A stretch of DNA of 64,000 nucleotides. Origin: MFZZ01 sp964582715. Lineage in GTDB: Bacteria; Patescibacteriota; Microgenomatia; UBA1406; GWC2-37-13. The notes under the pieces are model-generated. The model saw nothing but the letters and a program-made list of their open reading frames with translations, did no database searches and was not told the DNA's origin. Location: contig CAZOSM010000002.1 in NCBI GenBank assembly GCA_964582715.1, positions 248,001 through 312,000 on the forward strand, in the 5' to 3' direction. Positions 35,851 through 42,982 of this stretch are shown here, one piece after another. How positions within the stretch are numbered: position 1 is the stretch's first letter; each line of letters begins with the position of its first letter. A program made the position numbers and the translations under genes.

Positions 35851-36004
35851 GCCCTGATATGATTTGCCGACGTGGCTCAGTGGTAGAGCATCTTCTTGGT
35901 AAGAAGAAGGTCATGGGTTCGATTCCCATCGTCGGCTCCAATTTAGTAGAACGGTCCGATATTTATCGGACAAGTCGCGGGTTCGATTCCCGCTCAGGGC
36001 TCCA
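35851..36004 (+). pseudogene. tRNA-like remnant interrupted by the tRNA-Thr gene
   Basis: GCCCTGA (35851-35857) followed by TA is exactly complementary to TCAGGGC (35994-36000), which is followed by T and CCA (36002-36004). Between them, after the tRNA-Thr at 35866-35940, lie a 5-base variable loop and a perfect T-arm GCGGG-TTCGATT-CCCGC. Removing the 75 bases of tRNA-Thr leaves 79 bases, a normal tRNA length. The D-arm is poor and the anticodon arm GTCCG/CGGAC encloses eight bases rather than seven, so the outer molecule looks decayed. The T discriminator would fit Gly or Cys. Alternatively 35851-35865 is only the promoter of tRNA-Thr. Confidence 0.6.
35866..35940 (+). tRNA. tRNA-Thr (anticodon GGT), nested in a second tRNA-like sequence
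   Basis: GCCGACG (35866-35872) pairs with CGTCGGC, discriminator T, CCA encoded. D-arm GCTC-AGTGGTA-GAGC, anticodon arm TCTTC-TTGGTAA-GAAGA with GGT, five-base variable loop, T-arm ATGGG-TTCGATT-CCCAT. All arms are perfect over 75 bases. CCA is encoded here but not in the tRNA-Leu at 30441. A TATGAT box at 35858-35863 lies just before it. Confidence 0.95.
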
Positions 36005-36037
36005 TTCATCCTCTTAGCACCTAGTGAAATCGGTACT

Positions 36038-36592
36038 TTACTTCTTAAAGGGAAGTTTAGAAACTACGTGGTAAGAGACAATTGCAGCAGATACAATTAC
36101 ATTAAGAGACTTATTTATCCCCCACATTGGTATCTCAACTGTCTGGTCAACTAATTCTAATGTTTCTTCTAAAACCCCGTATGTCTCATTACCGACCAAA
36201 AGAGCTACAGGAAAAGTAATATCCGCCTGTGTATATGGAACGGATGTATTACTCTGCTCCACTGCAAGGATTTTGGGTCTTTGTCCATTTGGTAGTTTTT
36301 TTAATTCTTCAATAGCTTCCTTGGCTGTTTCTTTGTATTCCCAAGGTACGATTTTATACGTTCCAACCGAAGCCTTAGCAATCTTATGATGGGGCGGAAT
36401 TTCCATTTCACCACATAAATAAATTTTTGTTACTGCAAGTGCATCTGCTAAACGAAATAATCCACCAATATTATACGTATCATATACATTCTCCAAGATG
36501 ATATAGATTGGATTTCTTTTTAACTCTTCTGCATGAGGTTTTACTTCATGAGGATCTACTTCTCTGAGTTGCTTTGAATTTAGTCTGATCAT
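36038..36592 (-). CDS. SpoU/TrmH-family RNA ribose methyltransferase
   Basis: 184 residues. Motif 1 is ENVYDTYNIGGLFRLADA (about 33-50) with the catalytic Asn/Arg set, motif 2 FPVALLVGNETYGVLEE (about 130-146) and motif 3 IPMWGINKSLNVIVSAAI (about 155-172) with the SAM-binding knot. Methylates 2'-O of a tRNA or rRNA nucleotide; the short length without an N-terminal RNA-binding extension is closest to TrmH/TrmL-like enzymes. It lies 33 bases from the nested tRNA locus, convergent to it. Confidence 0.88.
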   Translation of the reverse strand: MIRLNSKQLREVDPHEVKPHAEELKRNPIYIILENVYDTYNIGGLFRLADALAVTKIYLCGEMEIPPHHKIAKASVGTYKIVPWEYKETAKEAIEELKKLPNGQRPKILAVEQSNTSVPYTQADITFPVALLVGNETYGVLEETLELVDQTVEIPMWGINKSLNVIVSAAIVSYHVVSKLPFKK

Positions 36593-36717
36593 ACCTTTAT
36601 TGTAATAAAACTCTTACATAAGATTGATAGTTTTCTTTTAATTACATATACAATCTTCTTTTATCATAAAATCTATTACTTGTTACAACAATATATTATA
36701 ACTTATATATCCTATAG

Positions 36718-36746
36718 TTGACAGCATATTTATCTTATAGTATAAT
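36718..36746 (+). promoter_or_regulatory. Consensus promoter of the DUF11 surface protein
   Basis: TTGACA (36718-36723), 17 bases, TATAAT (36741-36746). Expected start about 36753, one base before the ATG at 36754: a perfect promoter giving a leaderless mRNA for an exported protein, suggesting high expression. Confidence 0.88.
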
Positions 36747-36753
36747 ATGCGCT

Positions 36754-37401
36754 ATGAAAAATATCATTCTATTTTTTATATTTATCGTTCTTGCAACCAC
36801 TTCTGTACAGGCTGGTTCCGGAAACTACGGACAGTATGGACAATATGGTGGCGGAGCTCCTTCTTATGATATTACCATCGATAAAATGGTAAGCTCAGGT
36901 TCTTCTACTAAAGGTGGCGTTACTACCTATGTAGATAACTACTCAGTTTCTGATCCTCGATTTACACCAAATCAAAAAGTGTACTTCCAAGTTAAAGTAA
37001 AGAATACCTCAACTACTACACTTAAAAATGTAGAAGTACGAGATATTATGCCTTCCTATGTAGAAGCTGTTGAAGGGCCTGGTTCTTATGACGAGAATAC
37101 AAAAACTATCTCATGGAAGTATGATGAACTAAAAGCAGGCGAAGAAAAAGTTGAAAAGCTTATCGCTAAGGTTTATCCACAAAATAATCTTCCAGCAGAT
37201 AAAGGTCTTCTATGTATGACAAATAAAGCAACTGTTAAGGTTGGCCACGCATATGATGAAGATACTTCACAGTTCTGTGTTGAAAAACAAGTACTTAATG
37301 TACAGCAAGTACCTACCGCAGGTCCAGAATATGGCCTTGTAATAAGTGCTTTTAGTATGCTCGGTCTTGGAGCTGGAGTATATTTAAAAAGAAAAATCTA
37401 A
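36754..37401 (+). CDS. Secreted DUF11-domain surface protein with C-terminal membrane anchor
   Basis: 215 residues from ATG 36754. Signal peptide MKNIILFFIFIVLATTSVQA, then a short Gly/Tyr/Gln stretch (SGNYGQYGQYGGG), a DUF11-type beta domain (VYFQVKVKNTSTTTLKNVEV through ISWKYDELKAGEEK), two cysteines that may form a disulfide (LLCMTN, SQFCVEK), and a C-terminus made of VPTAGPEYG, a hydrophobic segment and KRKI. This end resembles a sortase-type cell-wall sorting signal with a variant of LPxTG. Own promoter and strong terminator, so a free-standing surface-protein gene. Confidence 0.82.
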   Translation: MKNIILFFIFIVLATTSVQAGSGNYGQYGQYGGGAPSYDITIDKMVSSGSSTKGGVTTYVDNYSVSDPRFTPNQKVYFQVKVKNTSTTTLKNVEVRDIMPSYVEAVEGPGSYDENTKTISWKYDELKAGEEKVEKLIAKVYPQNNLPADKGLLCMTNKATVKVGHAYDEDTSQFCVEKQVLNVQQVPTAGPEYGLVISAFSMLGLGAGVYLKRKI

Positions 37402-37435
37402 TTGAATCTCTCATTACTATTTGAGGATTACGACC

Positions 37436-37468
37436 TACCGCCTTGTGCAAACAAGGCGGTATTTTTTT
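37436..37468 (+). terminator. Intrinsic terminator after the DUF11 gene
   Basis: TACCGCCTTGT (37436-37446), loop GCAA, ACAAGGCGGTA (37451-37461), then seven T residues. A textbook rho-independent terminator 35 bases after the stop codon. Confidence 0.95.
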
Positions 37469-37611
37469 ATAGTAAATAAAGAAAGGATATTGTGAGCAAC
37501 GTGTGGATAACTTTAGTCTAACTGCCCTATCAATGACTATAAAGGGAATACATATCAAAGACATATCTTTATATAAGATAAAATTTATAGTAATGATATA
37601 ATACTTGAGAT

Positions 37612-38742
37612 ATGACTCACCTTGAAACAAATGCAGACATTCATTTTACTCATGTTGAAGAACATGCAAACTTGGATCAAGATCCATTTTTACCCTACTC
37701 CGATCTCGAGAACGTGATACTACATGAAATGCCAACTCATCAAGGATTACAAATGTTTGCTGATTTTATATCAATAGCTCCCTATAAAAGAATTAAAGGA
37801 ACTTCTAACCATGGATTAGATCCACAAGATTCTTCACACGTTGTAATGCTTGAGTATTCAGCTGAAAAGATCGTGCAAAAACAAGCTGCCAAATTTGCTG
37901 ATGCAATTGTTCGAGGTGAAGATTTAGATAGTGAGACCGCAAAACATGTAGGATCCGCAAAGAGCATTATAGCGTCTACTTTCGGAAAAAATGTTGACTT
38001 TGATCAAGTTATTCACGAATTAGCTCTTCAAGATGGGTACGTTATAGATAATGTACGAGCTGTAATACCTAACTTTAACAATCTAAGTAGAATAGATACT
38101 GCTGAGGATACTGAAAAGATAAAACTTACTATTGTTAATTTGGTTTTAGCAGAAAAAATGCGTATTACTGCAAGTGAACTCAAAAGTACGGAAGCTGAAG
38201 GACAAGAGATAGCAACTCCTCAAGTTACTGCTGTTGAGCAGGATCATTTTAAACAACAACCGAATATGAGGTTTACAATAGAGATTCAGCAAAGTCTTCT
38301 TGAAGAATTAAAACAACCTAATATTCCAGTTAACAGGTTGAAATATTTTGCTGCTCTTTTAGAGAGATATGCTCTCCATATACCTATGAAAGTTACACTA
38401 GATGGGCAACAGCTTGGTATGGGGGGAATTATTCATGGAATGCTTGAAAAAATTTCTGAAGGAATTTACCATGGTATCAATTTAGAACAACGATCAGCAG
38501 AAGCATTAGCGCTGGCAGAAAAAGATCCATATCTACTAGCTATTGCAGAAACACCAGCTAGTTACAAACAAATTGGGAATACTGATCCAAAAGCAATGAG
38601 TAGCTTAAAACATATCTTACCTAATTACTTATTTTTAAAAAAACTTCAGGCCGAATTATTAAAAGATCACCCTCCAGTTCCCCCATCTACAGATTTAAGA
38701 CAAGGAGATTTTTCAGAACTTTTTCCCAAAGGTAATGAATAG
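37612..38742 (+). CDS. Soluble protein of unknown function
   Basis: 376 residues, helical, no signal peptide or membrane segment. Begins MTHLETNADIHFTHVEEHAN; the middle has FTIEIQQSLLEELKQPNIPV and YALHIPMKVTLDGQQLGMGG; ends FSELFPKGNE. TATAAT (37597-37602) ends nine bases before the ATG, giving a nearly leaderless message. A DnaA-box-like 9-mer (TGTGGATAA, 37502-37510) lies in the gap upstream. I recognise no family. Confidence 0.65.
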   Translation: MTHLETNADIHFTHVEEHANLDQDPFLPYSDLENVILHEMPTHQGLQMFADFISIAPYKRIKGTSNHGLDPQDSSHVVMLEYSAEKIVQKQAAKFADAIVRGEDLDSETAKHVGSAKSIIASTFGKNVDFDQVIHELALQDGYVIDNVRAVIPNFNNLSRIDTAEDTEKIKLTIVNLVLAEKMRITASELKSTEAEGQEIATPQVTAVEQDHFKQQPNMRFTIEIQQSLLEELKQPNIPVNRLKYFAALLERYALHIPMKVTLDGQQLGMGGIIHGMLEKISEGIYHGINLEQRSAEALALAEKDPYLLAIAETPASYKQIGNTDPKAMSSLKHILPNYLFLKKLQAELLKDHPPVPPSTDLRQGDFSELFPKGNE

Positions 38743-38791
38743 AAACTAGTTTTATAACTCTGATCTACCACCTTGTATATCCCTCTCCAAC

Positions 38792-38820
38792 TTGACTTTT
38801 ACCTAAAAATATGATACTAT
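38792..38820 (+). promoter_or_regulatory. Promoter of the secreted-protein cassette, with TTTACC in the spacer
   Basis: TTGACT (38792-38797), 17 bases, TACTAT (38815-38820). The spacer itself contains TTTACC (38798-38803), the hexamer that recurs in the leader downstream. Expected start near 38827, giving a leader of about 380 bases before the ATG at 39208, in sharp contrast to the leaderless genes around it. Confidence 0.7.
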
Positions 38821-39207
38821 AGGATATTAATATATGATTTCAGCTGGGAGAAATTATATTGTTTTTCACTCTACAATATACAATTCTTCCAAGCTTCTTT
38901 CATATTTATAAGATAATTATAAAGGGTTTGAATGGTAACGCGTTTACCGTTCAAGCTTTACCCTTTTTCCCGGCGATAGGCTCAAAGGCGTAAAGAGGGT
39001 AAAAAACCGTTTTACCTGAGTGTAAACGAAGGTAAAGCACCTTAAAAATAAGGTTCAGAACATTACAGGGTTAAAGACTTCCCTGTTTCAACAAAAAGTC
39101 TTCGATGTGTACTTTATCTTAAGAATCCTTCAAAGACGAAGGGTCTAGCCCAGCTAGACTGCAGATAGAGATTACACTCGATCAAGCCCCAAAGAAAGGA
39201 AGTTGAT
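38821..39207 (+). promoter_or_regulatory. Structured leader region with GGTAAA/TTTACC repeats
   Basis: Over about 100 bases the hexamer GGTAAA or its complement TTTACC occurs at 38943, 38957, 38998, 39011 and 39031, with near copies at 38934, 38990 and 39022. They can pair as hairpins in more than one way: TTGAATGGTAA with TTTACCGTTCAA (38930-38953), GGTAAAA/TTTTACC (38998-39016), or the 38957 copy with 38998. Further hairpins follow: CCTTA/TAAGG near 39040, ACAGGG/CCCTGT near 39064-39085, AAGACTT/AAGTCTT near 39075-39110 and GTCTAG/CTAGAC near 39150-39166. A Shine-Dalgarno (AAAGGAAG) lies before the ATG. No known riboswitch recognised. Confidence 0.6.
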
Positions 39208-39516
39208 ATGACCGGACCAGTGGTACCTGTCGTACCAGTAGGGCCGCTTCACAAGAAGTGGCAATTTACTGGCGGATGTTGTGGATGCCTAGGAGTTGTC
39301 TTCCTGGCGCTATTCTTCGGATTAGCGGTAGGAGCAATTGCCTGGGCAGCAGGATTGGGCGCGCGCGAGTTTTATTTCTATAACTTCGCAACCCCGATCC
39401 CCTTGCTTTGGACACTCATCGTGTTCATTGCAGTTGTCCTCATCGCCCTAATGGTTGCCTTATCGGCGCCATTGGGAATTCGGATCCAACGGTTCTTTGA
39501 ACGACCTAATCCCTAA
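39208..39516 (+). CDS. Small two-pass membrane protein of the GC-rich cassette
   Basis: 102 residues: a Pro/Val-rich start (MTGPVVPVVPVGPLHKKW), GGCCGCLG, then two hydrophobic segments at about 25-50 and 62-88, ending basic (RIQRFFERPNP). Strong Shine-Dalgarno AAAGGAAG before the ATG. Its stop overlaps the ribosome binding site of the next gene, so the two form an operon. Base composition is clearly richer in G and C than the flanks. Function unknown; it could be an accessory protein for the lipoprotein encoded next. Confidence 0.7.
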   Translation: MTGPVVPVVPVGPLHKKWQFTGGCCGCLGVVFLALFFGLAVGAIAWAAGLGAREFYFYNFATPIPLLWTLIVFIAVVLIALMVALSAPLGIRIQRFFERPNP

Positions 39517-39532
39517 GGAGGGAAAAACAACT

Positions 39533-40438
39533 ATGCAACGCATTATCGTTTTGGTCTTTGCAGCGCTTCTCGCGCTGGTCGTCTCAGCATGTTCCATTCC
39601 GACACCAGAAATGGGGACTCGTCCCGTAGGTAGTCTGGAAGAAGCAGAGATGGCGCAGACGCAGGCACAGCCTGCAGATGCAGGACCGGCAACGGCTGTT
39701 CCCACGGAAGAGCCCGCACCGACTGCAACTCCCGTGGTTGCTCCGACGCCAATGGCACCTGCTACCCCTGTGGTAGCGGTACCTGGAGATTCGGGGAATC
39801 CTGATCAAACCGCTACGGTCGAACCGTGGAAGGTCGATCAGAGCCCGCCCAACATTGTCTGGTACTATGGCTGCGAAGTTATTGCAGGCATTCAACCCGA
39901 CTATAACATGGGCCAATGCATTTGGCGGACCCGGAACCCAAGTGACGCTCGTAGCGTCTGGGTCCCTGGGGCTTACATCGCTAACGGCGGGACGAATGGC
40001 CAAGAAGAGTATGGTCCTTGCACTTTTGCAGGAACACATGCTGGCTTAAGTTTCACCTTACCCACAAACGTTGTCCTCACAGAGGATCAGAGTTTGTGGA
40101 ATTGGGAGCCGCCGAAGTGCCAGGTTGACACGTCGAAGGAATGGGATCAACATGGTAACCCGATCAGTCGGGACCAAACCCAATCCAACACTGGCAATCA
40201 GACTGGTACAGGTGCAGTCTCCACAGGCTTTCCTCCCTGTCCGGACATTGCTGATTTCAAGCTCAATGGCCAACAGGATGAATTTGGCGGATGCCCATAT
40301 GTGACAACTGTCGCGGGCGGAGCTAACTTCAACGTTCCGGAGAATTGGTGGGGTTATACTACCCACCGAAATTACCCTCCGGGCAATGCAGGAAAGCAAG
40401 GTGGCGTAACGCTCTATCCGGGCGCTATGCCGAACTAG
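39533..40438 (+). CDS. Secreted lipoprotein with Pro/Thr linker and Cys-pair modules
   Basis: 301 residues. The start is set by AAGGAGGG (39515-39522), which overlaps the previous stop codon. Signal peptide MQRIIVLVFAALLALVVSAC with lipobox VSA-C20, so it is lipidated by Lgt. Residues about 47-98 are a Pro/Thr/Ala linker. The outside part has cysteine pairs C114/C129 and C236/C254, each followed by a strand with V-P (SVWVPGAY, NFNVPENWW), and C163/C196 around a similar SFTLP strand. These resemble the modules of the 42983 protein. GC-rich: bases 39661-39720 are 41 of 60 G or C by hand count. Function unknown, presumably surface binding or envelope. Confidence 0.78.
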   Translation: MQRIIVLVFAALLALVVSACSIPTPEMGTRPVGSLEEAEMAQTQAQPADAGPATAVPTEEPAPTATPVVAPTPMAPATPVVAVPGDSGNPDQTATVEPWKVDQSPPNIVWYYGCEVIAGIQPDYNMGQCIWRTRNPSDARSVWVPGAYIANGGTNGQEEYGPCTFAGTHAGLSFTLPTNVVLTEDQSLWNWEPPKCQVDTSKEWDQHGNPISRDQTQSNTGNQTGTGAVSTGFPPCPDIADFKLNGQQDEFGGCPYVTTVAGGANFNVPENWWGYTTHRNYPPGNAGKQGGVTLYPGAMPN

Positions 40439-40454
40439 CCATGAAAACCGAACA

Positions 40455-40580
40455 ACCCATAAACTCCCTCTCCGGAGGGAGGTCGCCCCCTGGGCGAACG
40501 GTTAGCCTCCGTTATCAGGCTAATCTGAACCTTGTTCGGAGGTGCGCTACCTCAAAAATAGCGCACCTCCCTTTCCCTAA
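40455..40580 (+). terminator. Train of hairpins ending in a 12-bp terminator stem
   Basis: After the lipoprotein stop come four stems in a row: TCCCTC/GAGGGA, CGCCC/GGGCG, TTAGCCT/AGGCTAA and finally GGAGGTGCGCTA (40538-40549) with TAGCGCACCTCC (40559-40570), followed by CTTTCCC. The last is the probable terminator; the first three may be RNA-stabilising structure or a small RNA. Confidence 0.7.
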
Positions 40581-40648
40581 TAAGTGAATTCACATTCACT
40601 CATGAGGAAAAGATCAATAAGCAGTTATTACAAATTGATTTACATGAC

Positions 40649-40861
40649 ATGAATAGTAATGTAATTGCAAGCGCCATTATCGGAGTATCTCTTATCGCAG
40701 CCGTATTTCTCGGTGGTAGATATCTTGAGCAATATAATCGTACTCGTGCTGTTGAAGTATGTTATGAAACAAGTACTCTTCCCTACACAACAGAAACTGA
40801 GGAAGGTATGTACTTTGATGGCGAAAAATATAAAGCTTGTATGGATGATATGGGATATTAA
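40649..40861 (+). CDS. Small membrane-anchored protein with two cysteines
   Basis: 70 residues: an N-terminal hydrophobic anchor (VIASAIIGVSLIAAVFLGG), then a short outside part with VEVCYETS and KYKACMDDMGY, whose two cysteines could pair. AT-rich like the native genes and no Shine-Dalgarno. It is 11 bases before the GT2 gene and probably co-transcribed with it. Function unknown. Confidence 0.6.
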   Translation: MNSNVIASAIIGVSLIAAVFLGGRYLEQYNRTRAVEVCYETSTLPYTTETEEGMYFDGEKYKACMDDMGY

Positions 40862-40872
40862 TTCTATCTTTT

Positions 40873-41643
40873 ATGAAAAAAGTAACTTTTGTCATTCCAG
40901 TATATAACGAAGAAGAACGTATTTATAAAACGTTCGAAGCCCTTGAAAAAGGTGTCTATTTTACTGGCATTGCACTAGACAAAATTATTTTTGTAAACGA
41001 TGGTTCTACCGATAATACTCTTAAGATTCTAAAAGAATGGGACAAGTATAGAACTAATAACATCTCCGTAAAAATCATTTCTTATAAACAGAATATGGGA
41101 AAAGGATATGCAATCAAGCAAGGTATGATGGCTTCAAAAGCAGATTACACCTTGTTCTTTGATGCAGATATGTCTACTCCACTTACAGAGTTAAAGAAAT
41201 TTTTACCAAGTATTGAAAAAGAAGTTGATGTTATTGTTGGAACAAGAAAGAATGGTCATTCTACCGTAGTTAAGCATCAACCTCTGTATCGAGAACTTCT
41301 TGGGCGGGGCTTTACCTTTTTATCTCAACTTATACTAAATACCTGGGTCACTGATTTTACCTGTGGATTTAAAGCACTTTCTAGACAAGCTAAGAATGAT
41401 ATTTTTCAAAAAGCCAAGATAGACCGTTGGGGGTATGATGCTGAAATTTTATTTTTAGCTAAATCTCTTGGATACTCTATGCAAGAGGTGCCAGTTGTAT
41501 GGTCCAATGATGATCGAAGCAAAGTAAATCTCATAATAGATATTCCCAAAACGCTTTTTGATCTTCTTTATATCCGCATATCTCATCTCTCTCCCATTCC
41601 TTCACAGATAAAATCAATGAGGTTTGGTTTTAAACTTTCATAA
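40873..41643 (+). CDS. Family 2 glycosyltransferase (polyprenyl-phosphate glycosyltransferase-like)
   Basis: 256 residues. VTFVIPVYNEEERI starts the GT-A fold, FVNDGSTDNTLKIL is the nucleotide-binding part, FFDADMSTPLTEL holds the DxD-like metal motif and VTDFTCGFKALSR the later GT2 conserved block. The form without C-terminal membrane segments resembles dolichyl-phosphate glucosyl/mannosyltransferases, which charge the lipid carrier that GT-C enzymes use. It would supply the GT-C proteins in this window. Confidence 0.85.
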   Translation: MKKVTFVIPVYNEEERIYKTFEALEKGVYFTGIALDKIIFVNDGSTDNTLKILKEWDKYRTNNISVKIISYKQNMGKGYAIKQGMMASKADYTLFFDADMSTPLTELKKFLPSIEKEVDVIVGTRKNGHSTVVKHQPLYRELLGRGFTFLSQLILNTWVTDFTCGFKALSRQAKNDIFQKAKIDRWGYDAEILFLAKSLGYSMQEVPVVWSNDDRSKVNLIIDIPKTLFDLLYIRISHLSPIPSQIKSMRFGFKLS

Positions 41644-41658
41644 TAGTTTATTTTTATT

Positions 41659-42846
41659 ATGAAAAAAACAGTTGTTTTTTACACAAGTTACCCAAGAAAA
41701 GGTCAGATCCATGATAAAAAAATTGTGGGTGGAGCTTCTTATACCAAAACCCTCCTTACGCATCTCAAAAAGAATAATCTAAAACTCGATATTGTAGTAT
41801 ATGCAGAGAATTTTGATAAGAAACCTCAAACATATACAGAACAAGGTATTACAGTAAAAAGAATCTGGAAAAGAAACAACATAATGAGCTTAATTGGTAG
41901 TATTACTTCTCTTTTGAAAGAAAAAACTAATGATCTGTATATTTCCTATGAAGTAAATATGGTCGGCGGGCCTCTACTGAATATCTGTTTCCTATTGCTT
42001 CTATCTTTGGTAAAAGCAGATGGTAAAAAAATTACCTTTATACCACACCAGGTTGTTTCCAACTTTGCAGACTTAGAAGGTAAAAGCATCAAGACGGTCC
42101 TTTTAAATGGCATGAAAAACATGTTATTTCAATATATTTCATATATCTCTACAATTCTGATAGTATTTGAGGAGTACTTAAAGCATGCACTTCCTAACGC
42201 TAGAAAAGCACATACTATCCCTCTTGCTGTTGAAGATCTAAAAAGCATGAATAAAATGCAAGCTAGAAAAAAGCTCAATATAAACAGAGATGAGTTTGTA
42301 ATCCTCTTTTTTGGATTTATCTCACCTTATAAAGGTATTGAAGATTTACTAAAAGGTTATAACAATAAAGCTGGATTATTGATACTTGCAGGAGATGGTA
42401 ATCCTAACCATATGAGTAAAAAGTGGTATCAAGAGTATGTTTCAAACATAAAAAATGAAGCTCAAAAAAAAGGTGCCCTCACTCCGGGATTTATAGAGGA
42501 GGAGGAAATTCAGACATATTATGCAGCAGCAGATGTAGTAGTTTTGCCATATCGAATCTTTTTTTCATCATCATTTCCTCTTTCTTTGGCATTTTCGTAT
42601 GAAAAGCCCGTCCTTTTTTCTAAAGCGCTTAAGAACTATTTCAAAAGTACTGATTTACAAAAAGCACTTAATGAGACTCGTTTAAAACAGGAAGATGTAG
42701 TGATAAATTTTGCTTCAGATTTACAGAAGGCTGTAACAAAAATTAAAACATATAAAGAAGAGTATGTCTCTTTTTCTCAAAAAGTAAAGGAGTTACGAAG
42801 CTGGAAAAGAATCTCACAACAATTTAGTGAGACTATATATTCCTAA
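41659..42846 (+). CDS. Family 4-like glycosyltransferase
   Basis: 395 residues, GT-B fold. N-terminal domain VVFYTSYPRKGQIHDKKIVG and the glycine-rich SYTKTLLTHL; C-terminal domain with VILFFGFISPYKGIEDLLKG (the GT4 F-G-x-x-x-x-x-K-G block), LILAGDGNPN and AAADVVVLPYR. The usual E-x7-E end is only partly recognisable (FPLSLAFSYEKPVL). Uses a nucleotide sugar on the cytosolic side. Probably one operon with the GT2 gene (15-base gap). Confidence 0.82.
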   Translation: MKKTVVFYTSYPRKGQIHDKKIVGGASYTKTLLTHLKKNNLKLDIVVYAENFDKKPQTYTEQGITVKRIWKRNNIMSLIGSITSLLKEKTNDLYISYEVNMVGGPLLNICFLLLLSLVKADGKKITFIPHQVVSNFADLEGKSIKTVLLNGMKNMLFQYISYISTILIVFEEYLKHALPNARKAHTIPLAVEDLKSMNKMQARKKLNINRDEFVILFFGFISPYKGIEDLLKGYNNKAGLLILAGDGNPNHMSKKWYQEYVSNIKNEAQKKGALTPGFIEEEEIQTYYAAADVVVLPYRIFFSSSFPLSLAFSYEKPVLFSKALKNYFKSTDLQKALNETRLKQEDVVINFASDLQKAVTKIKTYKEEYVSFSQKVKELRSWKRISQQFSETIYS

Positions 42847-42866
42847 TGCGCACCTTCACAACTTGT

Positions 42867-42943
42867 ATTCTGCCCTAAAATTGAGGTGGAACTCTTGTAG
42901 TCATCGTATGCTCGTGAGTTCTATCTCGCTTTGGGGGCAGAAT
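42867..42943 (+). repeat. 9-bp inverted repeat framing the leader of the 42983 gene
   Basis: ATTCTGCCC (42867-42875) and GGGCAGAAT (42935-42943) are perfect complements 59 bases apart, ending 40 bases before the start codon. The long loop makes it either a large leader stem or a pair of regulator half-sites. Confidence 0.6.
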
Positions 42944-42982
42944 AATTACGAATAAACGATCGTCTTATATAAGGAGAACGCA

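Noticed and set aside
37502..37510. DnaA-box match as a sign of a replication origin
   Set aside because: A single 9-mer; about one exact match is expected by chance in AT-rich DNA of this size, and no dnaA or box cluster is nearby.
38930..39040. GGTAAA array as a possible CRISPR or tandem repeat
   Set aside because: The units are hexamers in both orientations with uneven spacing and no spacers; they fit operators or RNA stems better.
39460..40399. Several minus-strand and shifted frames inside the GC-rich lipoprotein gene (for example 39584-40039 and 40058-40399)
   Set aside because: GC-rich coding DNA gives long shadow frames; the plus-strand gene has a Shine-Dalgarno, a lipobox and module structure, the others have none.
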